Assembly (NCBI GenBank): GCA_023313575.1 | Contig: JAJTTP010000003.1 | Location: 310,001-374,000 of the forward strand | DNA from: Eutypella sp. D-1 | Lineage: Eukaryota; Ascomycota; Sordariomycetes; Xylariales; Diatrypaceae | DNA length: 64,000 bases | Direction of reading: 5' to 3' | In this document: piece by piece, positions 25,301 through 36,340 of the stretch | Layout: each line of letters opens with the position of its first letter | Numbering within the stretch: position 1 is the first letter of the stretch | Made by a program: the position numbers and the translations under genes | The notes under the pieces: generated by a model | Told to the model about the DNA's origin: nothing | Seen by the model: only the letters and a program-made list of their open reading frames with translations | Database searches by the model: none

Positions 25301-25510
25301 TGCGACCTGCGACCTGCAACCTGCCGCCTGGAACCGCGACTTCCTCGACCTCGACTTGACTTGTAACAACGAAGCTTAACCCTTTCTTTCCACCAACTCT
25401 ATTTTATCTCTTATCATTACAATATTTACAGCATTCCACCAACTACAACAACAGAAGAAGAACTACCTAAGTATACAGAAACAGACCACATACATAGACA
25501 CAGACAGGCA

Positions 25511-25549
<39 letters not shown>

Positions 25550-26520
25550 CAGACAACTTGAAGCCAAGCATCACTCGCAACCGCAACCGCAACCGCAACC
25601 GCAATCCCAAGCCACAGCAACCGCCAACTACGACTACTACTATTACTACTACTACATACACATTTATACCGTTACAGAAAGCCTCTTCGTCATAATAATA
25701 CTTGACTATATAGACTGATTGACTGACTGGCTCTTATTATTATCGTTATTGTTATCTTGTCTGCTTGTGAATAAATCTTTATAATCCTTCTTCTGCCTTG
25801 CATTTTTCATTAAAGTGACAGTATTTGCATTACCACTCACTTTCCTACTACGTTCTATACCATATATAAATACATTAAACTCATATCTTCTGCATACATA
25901 CTTACTACCTACATATATAATAACCTTGGAACCATTCAACGAGATTGTTAGCTACGCTACCTACTTTCACTTACTTTTTACACCTATTGGTTATATTAAC
26001 CATCCATACCTACTATATTCGGCTGTGCTGAACCTTCCATTCCCTTTGTCTTCAAAGACGTTGCTGTTGTCCCCCTTCCCCGCTATTCGCACCTCATTAT
26101 ACCTACCTACTTATATACATTGGACTCTCTTACTCCTAATCTACCCAACCTGGAACCACCCTGGAACCAACCTGGAACCAACCTGGACTGAGACTGGTAC
26201 TTTCTTGTCCTTGCAACCTTGGAACTTATTTAATTCCCGACCACTCCGTTACCGTCCGTGACTCACAACGCGAGCGCAGCGCCGCTCCGATATAATACAT
26301 AAATCTACATCTCCGATCAGTAACATCGCCTTTGACATCACCTTTGACATCGCCCTTAGCAGCGAACCGACTTCGACCATTTTCATACGTCAACAACGCC
26401 TGCTCTTCGCTCCGTCCCTGTCATATACACACACCCCAAGGTTATTTGATAGGAGCCTCGCAAGAGCTCCTTCATTGGCGAGCAGGAAACTGCCTCCGCC
26501 TTCTTGCTTAACACCACTCT
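22386..26520. other. Intergenic region, 4.1 kb
   Basis: No gene was recognised. The stretch is built of microsatellites and short tandem repeats: GAGTC units at about 22400-22430, GGTT-rich repeats at about 23293-23320, a CAGA repeat at 25511-25550, CGCAAC x5 at about 25576-25605 and CCTGGAACCAA repeats at about 26146-26190. One TACCTAGGTA lies at 22825. From about 25380 onward the DNA is C/T-rich with few ATGs, which fits a long promoter and leader of the BCAS3-type gene at 26521. Confidence 0.6.
25511..25550 (+). repeat. CAGA tetranucleotide microsatellite
   Basis: About ten tandem CAGA units, followed about 25 nt later by five CGCAAC units (25576-25605). Both lie in the probable promoter or leader of the BCAS3-type gene. 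Confidence 0.9.
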
Positions 26521-29500
26521 ATGCCCGGTTCGTCGACTCGAGATTCTTCCCCTTCCTCCTCATCAGGGAGAAAGGGCCGAAACAAGAGAAAACAGAAACT
26601 TACAGCGGGTGACGCGGCAGGCTCGAAGAAGAAGGATAAGCATGTTAAAGATACTGGTGGGGTGGTCGCGGCGGTGACAAGGCACGCCAAGTTCCCGTAT
26701 GTTCTGTTATTTGACTTTCTACTCCGCCCTCTCTTTCTCTGTCTTGGCTATTAGAATACCACCCGGTTCGATGGCGTGACGATGAAATAGGCCGGTAACT
26801 GACATTCTCATCAATAGGAATGGAGGTCTCACGAAAGACATGGCTTCATCGCCTGAATCTCATATCTCTGCCCCTTCACCTGACATGAGACCGACGATGC
26901 CTACGTCTATCCCTACCAACGGGAATCAAATGACTTCGCCTAATCTGGATGCCATCTCGAACACCTCCGCGTCTGCGAGTACGGCTCCCAGCGCTGGTGA
27001 TTGGGTGAAGAACACGGGCCCTTTTGGGGCTTCTCCGTCAAACTTGATCAACCTCATGGGCGAGTCGCCTCCGACCCAGCCGTCTTCGTACGAAGATAGC
27101 AAGCCGGTACCCTATGGTTGGACCCAGCAGCGGCAATATGTTAATGGTCACGGTGTTTCGCCTTCCCCTCCAAATAGCATGCGCCGGCCCGTAAGCTTCC
27201 ATGTCGATTCTCATTACCCGGCTCATGATCTTCGGTCCCAGGCCTCGTCACCTCCTGACGCTCGGAGGAGTTCAATGCATTCACCATTTGCTGCTCCACG
27301 GGGGATTTCTCATCCGCCTTTGCCGCATCAACCTCAGGCTCACTTTTATAGTGCTCCAGATATCAACTTTGATGATCTGAATTCTAAAGGCGGCTTGAAG
27401 GCTGGTGAAAGAGGGTATCACTTCGGTTTCGATACTCTCCCGAGCGCGAATGGGATCTATAGCCCCGGAAACGACAATGTTGTCCTTGCAGGTTACGAGG
27501 GTGGTCTAGATGTTTATTCGGTGGGAAAGCGTGGTGTAGACCCTATCGCAAGCCTGAAAGGGCTACGTGGGGGCGTCTATCATGCGAAGATTTTGCCGTG
27601 GACCAGCACACCCGACCCATCGAGCCTCTTCCCTCTGGTCGCCATCGTTATTCACGGGCCTGTGGTTCCTACCAACAGCCCTGAGATACCTGCCGATGTG
27701 CAATATGACGAGTCTGCCAGTCCGAGATTAGACGGCATCAGAACCCCGCAATCGGAAGTTAATCAGCGGCCGCCGGGTATCGCAAAGCCCGCGCCAATTA
27801 TTGAGGCGTACCAGACTTCGGTTGAGATATACTCGTTAAAAACTAACAATCTCGTGGATGTGTTGCTACAGGCACCCAAAATTTCCGTCAAGACGTCTTT
27901 ATCAAGCCCGGTGTTTCGAAGCCCTCCCCCGACCGGGGCCTTGCAGATTCGTGCTGATAATGGGAGTGTCGTTGTTGCTTCCGGTGCCACTGGCGAGTGT
28001 TGGATCTACCGACAGTTAACATACGGTCGGGACCTGCTGTATCAATTTCGGTGTGTGGGAAAGGTATGGACGAGCTTGCAACAAGTTCCGAAGGGCGACA
28101 CGACCCCTGAAGAAGACCGTAGCCGAAGTGCCATCCCTCCCCGTCGGACCCCACAGATGCCAATTCTCGCTATCCATGGACGGTGGCTGGCGTACTGCCC
28201 CCCTGCGCCCTCGACTCAGATTGCGTTGAATGCGACAATTCCGGTGCCGGTCGAGGGCAAAGTGCCCGGCCTGGCCAGCCTCACATCGCCTGTGCTGCCG
28301 AACGAGAGCTCAGATGTGGACCAGCCTATCTCGGACGGAATGATGAACCGGATCATGAGGGAGACTACCCAAGAATTCATTCAGGGAGCACGTTGGGTTG
28401 GAAAGCAGGGTATGCAGTTGTGGAACAACTACTGGAAACCCGGCCAGCAACCACAAACCCGGGCATCGTCCGTAGGTTCTCCACCGTGGAATGCCGGCTA
28501 CTCTGGGCGGTCGGACGCAGCTCAGTTCCCCCCGACTTATGGAATATCGGGGCAGCCAGTCGTCAAGGACCCCGGCCTCGTCTCGATCCTTGACCTACAG
28601 GCTCTTGCAAATGCGGCTGTCATCCACCATACCACTACCTTCAAGGTGCCGCTTGGTTGCAGTTTCTTGTCATTTTCGCCGACTGGATTGTCTCTATTCA
28701 CCGCTAGTATCAAGGGGGACGTGCAGACTGTTTGGGACCTGATGCGCATTCAGTACACCAAGTCATCATCCCTACAAAACTCGCAATCCAGTAGCGGCCA
28801 CGCTGCGCGAGTTCGACAGATCGCCCAGTTTTCCCGGATGACTGTAGCACGAATAGTCGATGTTGCATGGGCAAGGCCGAACGGAGAAAGGGTGGCGATG
28901 GTGACAGAAAGGGGAACCGTTCACCTGTTGGATATGCCGCCTAGTGCCTACACCTGGCCCCCTCCACGCAGACGGCCTGCGGCCCAACCGACAGGGAACA
29001 ACGAGAGTGCCCCTTCAGCCGTCTCCATGGCCTCGAATGCATTGAGTTCAGCGTACGGTGCTGCTCGACCGCTAATCAGTGGTCATCGCCGCAGCAGCTC
29101 AAATTCGCAAGCCAACCCGACCATCATGAACCATGCCAGCTATGGGGGTAAGGTTATCGCCGCAGGGATTAGTCATTCCTTAGGCAATGCTGGTACCGCC
29201 ATCAACCATCTTCGTCATACTGGCGAGAACCGCGTCAGCTTGCCCCTCGGGAGCACGACGACTTTCGGGCTTTCGTGTGTGACTTGGGTCACTGGCCGGA
29301 AATATCATAGCCTATTTGCGATCGGGGAAGGCTCGGTGAGGACATTTCCGAGCAAGAGCCGCAAAGCGTCGCATGGCAAGGATAGATCACGCTTCCCTCG
29401 CGGGAACAGGTACAAAGATTTCAAGCTGAGGAATCTGCCGGACGATATAATCGCACCATCAATTAAGAAGATTATCGACCGGGATGACGATCTCGACTTA

Positions 29501-30052
29501 ACAAACCAGGAGCTGGAAGGCGGCCACACTATGGTACTCGCATTTCAGCCCCGCCCAGACCCGACTGACCTGAGCCCGGAATCGTCTATTCCGCAGGCTG
29601 AGATCGAGTCCAGCGCACCGTATCAGCCTTTCCACACCGACAGGCGTATTGGGCTGTACGAATACGGTGGGGTCCAGGACGAGTTGGGTCTACACGCCGT
29701 CTCTCAACGGCTCGAAGCAACGACGTTGGCAGAGAAACCGAAACAAAGCAGGAAGCGCCGTGCAGAAACACCATCAAACCAGATTTGGGCGTTCGGGCAG
29801 CCAATCGATGCTATCAAATTAGACGTAGGTCTTCCATGGATTGAGGAAGATCCCGGTCATCCCAGCGTTGATGACCACCGAGCCCTTCCTGTATCAGCTA
29901 TGGAGCGAGTCCTGCAGGTTGGCGACAACGACGAGCAGATCGTTGTAACAACACGGCGGAAGAGGGGGGGCAATCGGCTTGTGGACGGTGACGAGGATGA
30001 ATTTTTCGAGGACGGCCTGGAGATTATTGACTTTGCTGACCAACGAGTTTGA
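26521..30052 (+). CDS. BCAS3-type WD40 protein, two exons
   Basis: Predicted exons are 26521-26696 and 26818-30052, giving 1136 residues; the GTATGT donor, AACTGAC branch site and ATAG acceptor join FP|NGGLTKD in frame. The first exon adds a Lys/Arg-rich stretch (GRKGRNKRKQK). A Pro/Ser-rich N-terminus is followed by beta-propeller-like repeats (for example VVLAGYEGGLDVYSVGKRG; CSFLSFSPTGLSLFTASIKG followed by VWDLM; WARPNGERVAMVTERGTVHL). A further conserved block near residues 880-960 is rich in D/R. The pattern matches BCAS3-domain proteins, PROPPIN-like propellers linked in animals to phagophore membranes and the cytoskeleton; the role in fungi is not established as far as I know. A second start at 26840 (G at -3 and +4) would give a 1070-residue form without the basic segment. 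It ends convergent with the Dpm2 gene. Confidence 0.78.
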
Positions 30053-31190
30053 TATACGGTACATTCCGGCCTGACGAACAACCGACTGTTGGCTTTCATT
30101 TTTTCCTTTCTGGCGCTGGAGTTTTGGAAACCGCATAGAGGGGTATGGGGACATCAAGATAAATTAACTAAAGCGCATCATGCGAACCCCAAACAACACA
30201 AACATACACAGATATACATACATACACAATATGTCGGACCATATCTCAGGTTGGGCAGGCTTTAGGTAGCCGTTCCCGCTCGTTTTCAGTTTGGAAAGGG
30301 GGAAATCCGGGTCTTTGTCTGGTTGGGATAAGGCGCATTGCACTCAACTCACCATCACCACCATCAACGTCATTGCAGACATGGTGTCTGTATTACGTAC
30401 ACCACACCCATAGCATTGCCATACGGCAGGGAACAGCCCCCCCAGAAAGAACAGAGAAAGCAAATAAAAACAAAACAAAACAAAAAAACAAAGAAACGTT
30501 GCGTTTCGCGAATCACTTGTATAGGGTAGTACTTCTTAAGACTCAACTCTGTCAGAAAGTCAAAATAGCCTTTGCGCAACGGTGCCACCTTTTTCTTTGG
30601 TTTTTGGTTCCGCGCCAGACCAAACGTGAGTTCGGTTGTGAATAGACGTAGATTGTTATAGTTATGGGTAAGAAAAGTCAGTTAAGCGAGAGAACTGGCT
30701 GCTCGCTCTCGTGGCGAAAGTGCTTAACATGCTTATCTGATGAGCGCAGTATAGGACGTAGTATAGTACTCCCCCCCGGGAGGAGGGCGGAAGGGGGGGG
30801 GGGGGGGATCGTGTTGCATTTCTATTCTCCCGTGAGAACTTGCTCCCTCTTGTCTCTATCTCGACTCTTTCTATAAATCGTGAACGGGGTCCGACCCGCA
30901 GTCGATCAGACGGTAGATGTGTAAGGCATAGATAGATGTAGACATGGAAGCCGGGTCTTTCTTCGCCTTCCTCTTTGATATATTATGTATAGTATTACAC
31001 CAATCCACCCACATACACCACGGAACCCCCCCACTCTCTTCCTCCGTCTTCTTTCCCGATGTCCCCCCTCCTTTTCCAACCCTTAACCCTTGCCCCCCCT
31101 CCCCCTCCTGACCCCTTTTCCTCCCCACACAATAAAATAATAAAAGTCTTGAGAAAAGACATCCCTCTCCTCTCCCTTTTTCTCTCATCT
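30053..31190. other. Convergent intergenic region, 1.1 kb
   Basis: The 3' regions of the BCAS3-type and Dpm2 genes meet here. There is a run of 15 G (30793-30807), A-rich and C-rich tracts, and no recognisable gene. Confidence 0.6.
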
Positions 31191-31686
31191 CTACGCCTTC
31201 TTCTTGGAGGCGGCGGCGGCGGCCTTGGCGGCCTTCTTGCGATTGCTCCGAATCATGACGAGGCCGAGGAAGGAGCCAACGACGGCGCCGCCGACGAGGA
31301 CCAGGATGACGGGGATGCGGATGGCCCAGACGCGCGGCGGGAAGAAGGCGTGGAGTGGGTGGTCGGAGTCGACGAAGGGCTTGCGTTTGCGTCAGTCCTC
31401 TTTCTTTTTTTTTTTTTTTGCTCTTCTCTAAGAATAGAGACAAGCCCCCCCGGGGGGGGGGGCGCGTAGGGCGAAGAGAGGAAGGAAAACTCACCATCAC
31501 CATCGTCCACAGCGAGTAGTACAGGAAGACGACCGAAGCAGCCACGAGCATGGCGAGGCCGACGAGCGTCCCGAGCTATCAGGTTTAGGGGGCGCCGAGG
31601 CCCGAGAGGTTAGCTGGGAAGGCAACTTTTTTGCCAATGCCGGGGGGGCAGATGGGGATGGAGGGGGGGGAGTAACTCCATACCAT
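31191..31686 (-). CDS. DPM2: Dolichol-phosphate mannose synthase regulatory subunit Dpm2
   Basis: Predicted exons on the minus strand are 31684-31686 (the ATG alone), 31495-31575 and 31191-31379, giving 90 residues, close to the ~84 of animal DPM2. Intron 1 starts GTATGG directly after the start codon; intron 2 is GTGAGT...CAAG. The product has two membrane helices: one from LGTLVGLAMLVAASVVFLYY, the other IRIPVILVLVGGAVVGSFLG. The family signature PFVDSDHPLHAFFPPRVWAI lies between them, and a Lys/Ala-rich cytosolic tail ends the protein. In families studied, Dpm2 sits in the ER membrane, stabilises the catalytic dolichol-phosphate mannose synthase and feeds N-glycosylation, O-mannosylation and GPI-anchor assembly. 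It is divergent from Cwc22, with 795 nt between start codons. Confidence 0.9.
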
Positions 31687-32481
31687 TGTTGAGGAATTGA
31701 CTACTTTTGCTTGGGTGTTAGGGTAGAGAGAGAGGGAATTGGGTATTCGCAAGAACGAATGACAACTAAAAATAAGATATAAGGAAGGAGTGTGTGATGG
31801 ACCAAGTTGGGGAATTCGCGTTGATTTGTCTGTCCGTCCTATTGTCCGCAAGGGTGATGTAATAGTAATAAATATGGTAAGTAAATATGATAGTAAATAT
31901 GTTAAAAAGAATCGTGGTCGTTGCTGCTGCTGCTGCTGCTGTTATTGACTACCTAAGTAAGTATACTGGCTGTTGTTGTCTGAAGTCGAAAGCTGGCTAA
32001 TTGAATAAAATCCACTCGATTGACCACTCGCAGCTCTACCTACTCTGGCGACGGGACTTGACGCGAAAGGAGACTTAGGAGAAAGTGCAGGTGGTCTTTT
32101 CAGGGTACGGGGGGCCCGTACCTGCCAAGCTTTCCTACGGCTCCTATTGAGTATTAGTTTAGATAGTTACATAATCAGTGTCACAGTAGAACCTAACAGC
32201 GGAAAGGCCCACTCTTTCGCGCCAGCCTTGTCCAACTAAAATAAGAAGTACTTCAGTACCTCTAAGTAAGTACCCAGAGCTCTAAAAGTTCCCAAAAGTT
32301 ATTTTCAATCGCTGCCTCGCCTTATTCAATCCATCTTCATCCCCCATACAAACAACCATCCTCCAACTTTTTTTTCTTCTTTCTAATCCCGCCAACGACG
32401 CCGCATGCGACGATCGAAACTTTCTGTCATCGTCATCAATTAGATAGATACTTTCCAACACACAATTCTCTATCTGATGAC
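31687..32481. other. Divergent promoter region, Dpm2/Cwc22
   Basis: This 795-nt stretch lies between two oppositely oriented start codons and must hold both promoters. It has a CTG microsatellite (about 31922-31942) and C/T-rich DNA before the Cwc22 start. No gene was recognised. Confidence 0.65.
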
Positions 32482-32500
32482 ATGGCTTCCGTCGATGTAG
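32477..32500 (+). promoter_or_regulatory. Seven-codon uORF overlapping the Cwc22 start
   Basis: An ATG five nt before the Cwc22 start opens a different frame and stops at 32498-32500 (TAG). Its context (C at -3) is weak, whereas the main ATG has G at -3 and G at +4. Leaky scanning would reach the main start. Whether the uORF is translated depends on where transcription begins, which I cannot see. Confidence 0.5.
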
Positions 32501-35229
32501 GGCCGCTCCCGGCTGACCGGTCCCCCATCGAAACCCCCATCGAACCACCGCGCTCTCCCCGTCGTCGCGATCGTGGCCGACCACGCGATGGCGGCGACTC
32601 TTATAGACCCCCGCGCGATCGTGATCGTGATCGCGATCATAATCGCGACCGTGACCGTGACCGACGCTCACCACCCCCGCGATCTCCCCCGCCTCACCGA
32701 AGACGATCACCACCGCGTCAAAGAACGCCACCCAAGATGCCCACCGAGGAGGAAAAGCAGGCCGCCGCCAAAGCTGAATACCAGAAACTCCTGGGCATGC
32801 GATCCGGTGGAACTTATATCCCCCCTGCTCGTTTGCGCGCCCTGCAGGCTCAGATCACCGACAAGACGAGCAAGGAGTACCAGCGCATGGCTTGGGAGGC
32901 TCTGAAGAAGTCCATCAACGGTCTGATCAACAAGGTCAACACCGCCAACATCAAGCATATCGTTCCCGAACTCTTCAACGAGAACCTCGTCCGCGGCCGT
33001 GGCCTGTTCTGTCGGAGTATCATGAAGGCCCAAGCCGCTAGCTTACCCTTTACCCCCATCTACGCCGCTATGGCTGCCATTGTCAATACGAAGTTGCCTC
33101 AAGTCGGCGAGCTGCTAGTCAAGCGCCTGGTAATGCAGTTCCGGAAGGCCTTCAAGCGGAACGACAAGGCTGTTTGTTTGTCTTCGACCACTTTCATTGC
33201 GCATTTAGTGAACCAGCAGGTTGTGCACGAGATGCTGGCTGCCCAGATGCTGCTCTTGCTCCTGCAGAAGCCTACCGATGATAGTGTCGAGATTGCCGTT
33301 GGACTTACTAAGGAAGTCGGCCAGCATTTGGAGGAGATGAGCCCTCCCATCGCTGCCGCCGTGTTTGACCAATTCAGGAACATCCTACACGAGGCGGACA
33401 TCGATAAGCGCGTCCAGTACATGGTCGAAGTTCTCTTCCAGATTCGAAAGGACAAGTACAAAGACAACCCGGCAATTAAAGAGGAGCTGGATTTAATCGA
33501 GGAGGAGGATCAAATCACGCACCGAGTTGAGCTGGACGGCGCTATCGAAGTCGAAGATGGCCTTAATATTTTTAAGTTCGATTCGGATTGGGAGGAGAAC
33601 GAACAGAGATACAAGACGCTGAAGGCAGAAATATTGGGCGAGGGCAGTGACTACGACGACGATGACGAGGACGAAGATGAAAGCTCGGAGGAGGAAGAGG
33701 ATGAGGAGCAAAAGGCCATGGAGATCAAGGACCAGAGCAACACCGATCTCGTCAACCTCAGGAGAACGATCTATCTTACAATACAGAGCGCGATGGACCC
33801 CGAAGAGGCGGTCCACAAGCTGATGAAGATCAACCTTCCAGCAGGACAAGAGCCGGAGCTGCCATCCATGATCGTCGAATGTTGTTCACAGGAGAAGACG
33901 TACACCAAGTTCTTCGGCCTAATCGGTGAACGTTTCGCCAAGATCAACCGTCTGTGGACCGACTTGTTCGAGCAGAGTTTTGCCAAGTATTACAACACGA
34001 TCCACCGCTACGAGACGAATAAGCTTCGGAATATTGCCAGACTCTTCGGGCACATGTTCGGTTCGGATGCTCTGGGCTGGCATGCCTTGTCAGTCATCCA
34101 CCTCAACGAGGACGAGACGACCTCAGCCTCGCGTATCTTCATCAAGATATTGTTTCAGGAGATCAGCGAGGAGCTGGGCATGCCTAAACTACAAGCTCGG
34201 ATGAGGGACGAGACCCTGCAGCCGCATCTCGAGGGACTCTTCCCCAGGGACTCCCCGCGCAACATCCGTTTCTCCATCAACTACTTCACCAGTATTGGCA
34301 TGGGTGCCTTGACCGAGGACATGAGAGAATACCTGGCCAACTTGCCGAAGCCGGCGCTACCAGCACCCCCAGCGGCGGACCATTCGGACTCGGAATCTGT
34401 ATCGAGCTATTCGTCGTATACGGGATCCTCCTACTCCCGCTCCAGATCTCGGACTCCTCCCCGGGGAACTCTAGACCGGGGCAGGTCACTAACGAAAAGT
34501 CCGCCCGGACGGGGCAGAGCCAGATCCTACTCTTACAGCAGGAGCAGGAGCCCCTCTGGCTCCCGGTCCCGCACTCGATCCCGCTCCTACAACTCATCGC
34601 GGAGCCCCCCGCGACGCCGAGCAGCTAGGAGAGGTTCGTACTCCCCGTCCCGGTCCAGGAGTCCACCCCCGAAACGGGCACGCCGGGACTCGGACTACTC
34701 GCGGTACGATTCGCGGAGCCCACCCCCACGCGGCGGCGCTGGTGATAGAGCTAGATCCTACACGCCCTCGCGTTCGCGCTCACTTTCGCGCACTCCGCCT
34801 CCGCGCGGCAGAGCACCGGCGCGGCGCGCAGATTCATACTCGGCCAGTCCGCCGCGCGGACGCCGGCGAGCCCCGAGCTACTCCCGTTCTCCCTCACGAT
34901 CCCCGTCGCGGTCTTTGAGCCCCCCGCCACGCCAAGGTCCCGCCTACCGGTCATCGCGGTCGCCTCCGCCCGCCGCCGGGAGGCGGGGGGGCACGGGCTC
35001 CGTCAGCCCTCCCGGCAGTCGTGCCGGCGCTGTGCCGCAGAAAAGGGCCAGGCGGTACAGCGACGAGAGCCGCTCGCCGAGCCCCGCAGGTGGCGATATA
35101 AAGAGGAGGCGGTATAGTACTGTGAGCAGGTCTCGGTCGAGAACCAGATCTGTGTCGAAGCCCCCCGGCGGAGCTAGGGCTATATCTAGGTCTAGATCGC
35201 CCATCGCGGTCAGAGGTGGGAGGAGGTAA
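32482..35229 (+). CDS. cwc22: Pre-mRNA splicing factor Cwc22 (MIF4G + MA3 + RS tail)
   Basis: An intronless frame of 915 residues. An Arg/Asp-rich N-terminus (RDRDRD repeats, to about residue 75) precedes a helical MIF4G domain (about 130-330, starting near YQRMAWEALKKSINGLINKV). An acidic linker follows, and then an MA3 domain (about 423-530, with LVNLRRTIYLTIQSAMDPEE and FFGLIGERF). From about 634 the tail is an RS domain with repeated SRSRS and SPPPR units. This order is that of Cwc22, the spliceosomal protein that brings eIF4AIII to the exon junction in animals and is needed around the first catalytic step. The long RS tail resembles animal CWC22 and is absent from the budding-yeast protein. 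It acts in the nucleus. It converges with the second rhodopsin-like gene. Confidence 0.93.
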   Translation: MASVDVGPLPADRSPIETPIEPPRSPRRRDRGRPRDGGDSYRPPRDRDRDRDHNRDRDRDRRSPPPRSPPPHRRRSPPRQRTPPKMPTEEEKQAAAKAEYQKLLGMRSGGTYIPPARLRALQAQITDKTSKEYQRMAWEALKKSINGLINKVNTANIKHIVPELFNENLVRGRGLFCRSIMKAQAASLPFTPIYAAMAAIVNTKLPQVGELLVKRLVMQFRKAFKRNDKAVCLSSTTFIAHLVNQQVVHEMLAAQMLLLLLQKPTDDSVEIAVGLTKEVGQHLEEMSPPIAAAVFDQFRNILHEADIDKRVQYMVEVLFQIRKDKYKDNPAIKEELDLIEEEDQITHRVELDGAIEVEDGLNIFKFDSDWEENEQRYKTLKAEILGEGSDYDDDDEDEDESSEEEEDEEQKAMEIKDQSNTDLVNLRRTIYLTIQSAMDPEEAVHKLMKINLPAGQEPELPSMIVECCSQEKTYTKFFGLIGERFAKINRLWTDLFEQSFAKYYNTIHRYETNKLRNIARLFGHMFGSDALGWHALSVIHLNEDETTSASRIFIKILFQEISEELGMPKLQARMRDETLQPHLEGLFPRDSPRNIRFSINYFTSIGMGALTEDMREYLANLPKPALPAPPAADHSDSESVSSYSSYTGSSYSRSRSRTPPRGTLDRGRSLTKSPPGRGRARSYSYSRSRSPSGSRSRTRSRSYNSSRSPPRRRAARRGSYSPSRSRSPPPKRARRDSDYSRYDSRSPPPRGGAGDRARSYTPSRSRSLSRTPPPRGRAPARRADSYSASPPRGRRRAPSYSRSPSRSPSRSLSPPPRQGPAYRSSRSPPPAAGRRGGTGSVSPPGSRAGAVPQKRARRYSDESRSPSPAGGDIKRRRYSTVSRSRSRTRSVSKPPGGARAISRSRSPIAVRGGRR

Positions 35230-36340
35230 TAAATGCGGACAGCTGAAACCTGAAGGGTTCTCAGTTTTTAGCATGGGTGTATTGTATTGCCAGTGTTTGG
35301 GGTTCTGTGTGTGGGGTGTAGTTTAACGCAGTAGTGAGGGGACAAGGACAAGGGGTGAACCATTTCAAACCGAGGCAGGAGAGGAGGGAGGTCGGTTGCG
35401 ATATTCCCGGATGGGAGAGAGATTGACGGGACTTACTTGTCCCAGCATTGCGTTATCCCGGCATAATATTTAGCTCGGGATCCCGTTTGTTTCACCTTAC
35501 CGGGCCCGGCATCTGCATATAACATAGCAAAAGCAAAGATGAATCGAATGTTTTTTTTTCTTTCTTTTCGCCCGGGAATATGGGATGGGATAGAATATGC
35601 ATACGTGCTTTGGCAGTTAGCGAATGAATTACTGTGCCCTCAATGTGAGATGTGTGCGGTGGACGAAGGACAGTCCTAGTTCCTGATGTGATTTTTCACT
35701 TCACTTCGTGAGTTAATTGATTGATGAAGCGATAGATACCCTGGAGCTCCAGGAAATCGGGTTACTTACTAATGCCGAGATGAATGCCATGGAGGGATTA
35801 AGAAGATGATGATCCCGGCATTTACTTGGCCACAGCTATGTCAGGCAGGGGGGTTGGCAACCCCCTTACCCCAGAGATCTATCTTATGACTTCACCAGGA
35901 CAACAGACCCCTGTCCATTGTATATACTTAAAGTATGTAAGCCTGCAGGAGACAGGTATGGATTGTCCTGCCAGCCGTGCTTACTTTACATACCCTGCAT
36001 AGATCTGTGTAACACCCTGACTTAGATCAACAATGCGTTTGTGGATGGTTTGATCTCGTCAGCAATCTGCATGCATGTCACTGTCAGCCATTCTAGAACT
36101 AGACCGCTTTCTTCTCCTTTTTTTCTTTTTCGTAACATAACGTAAAGACATTATCTAATTTTTTATGGGAGGTTCTAATCGTACAAGGGAAAATAAAAAC
36201 GTAGTATCGTGACAAAGACGTAACGTAACGGGGTATGCATGGATGTGGGTGTGGAAAGTGGCTTCGAGCCACCCGAGCAGGAGAAGGGGGGAGAAAAGGG
36301 GCGGGATCAAGAACCCCCGGATGCCCTCCCTCCCTCTGTT
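35230..36340. other. Convergent intergenic region, 1.1 kb
   Basis: Nothing coding was recognised; it should hold the 3' ends of the Cwc22 gene and the rhodopsin-like gene. Confidence 0.6.

Noticed and set aside
25511..25550. CRISPR-like look of the CAGA repeat
   Set aside because: The unit is 4 nt with no spacers; it is a microsatellite in a eukaryotic genome.
25815..26261. 148-codon frame upstream of the BCAS3-type gene
   Set aside because: It opens with GTG, holds no ATG, and its Leu/Tyr/Pro composition simply reflects CTACCTA-type leader repeats.
35461..35500. GGGATCCCG sequence recalling the 5S rRNA internal region
   Set aside because: The flanks do not match 5S rRNA and the hit is only a short palindrome.
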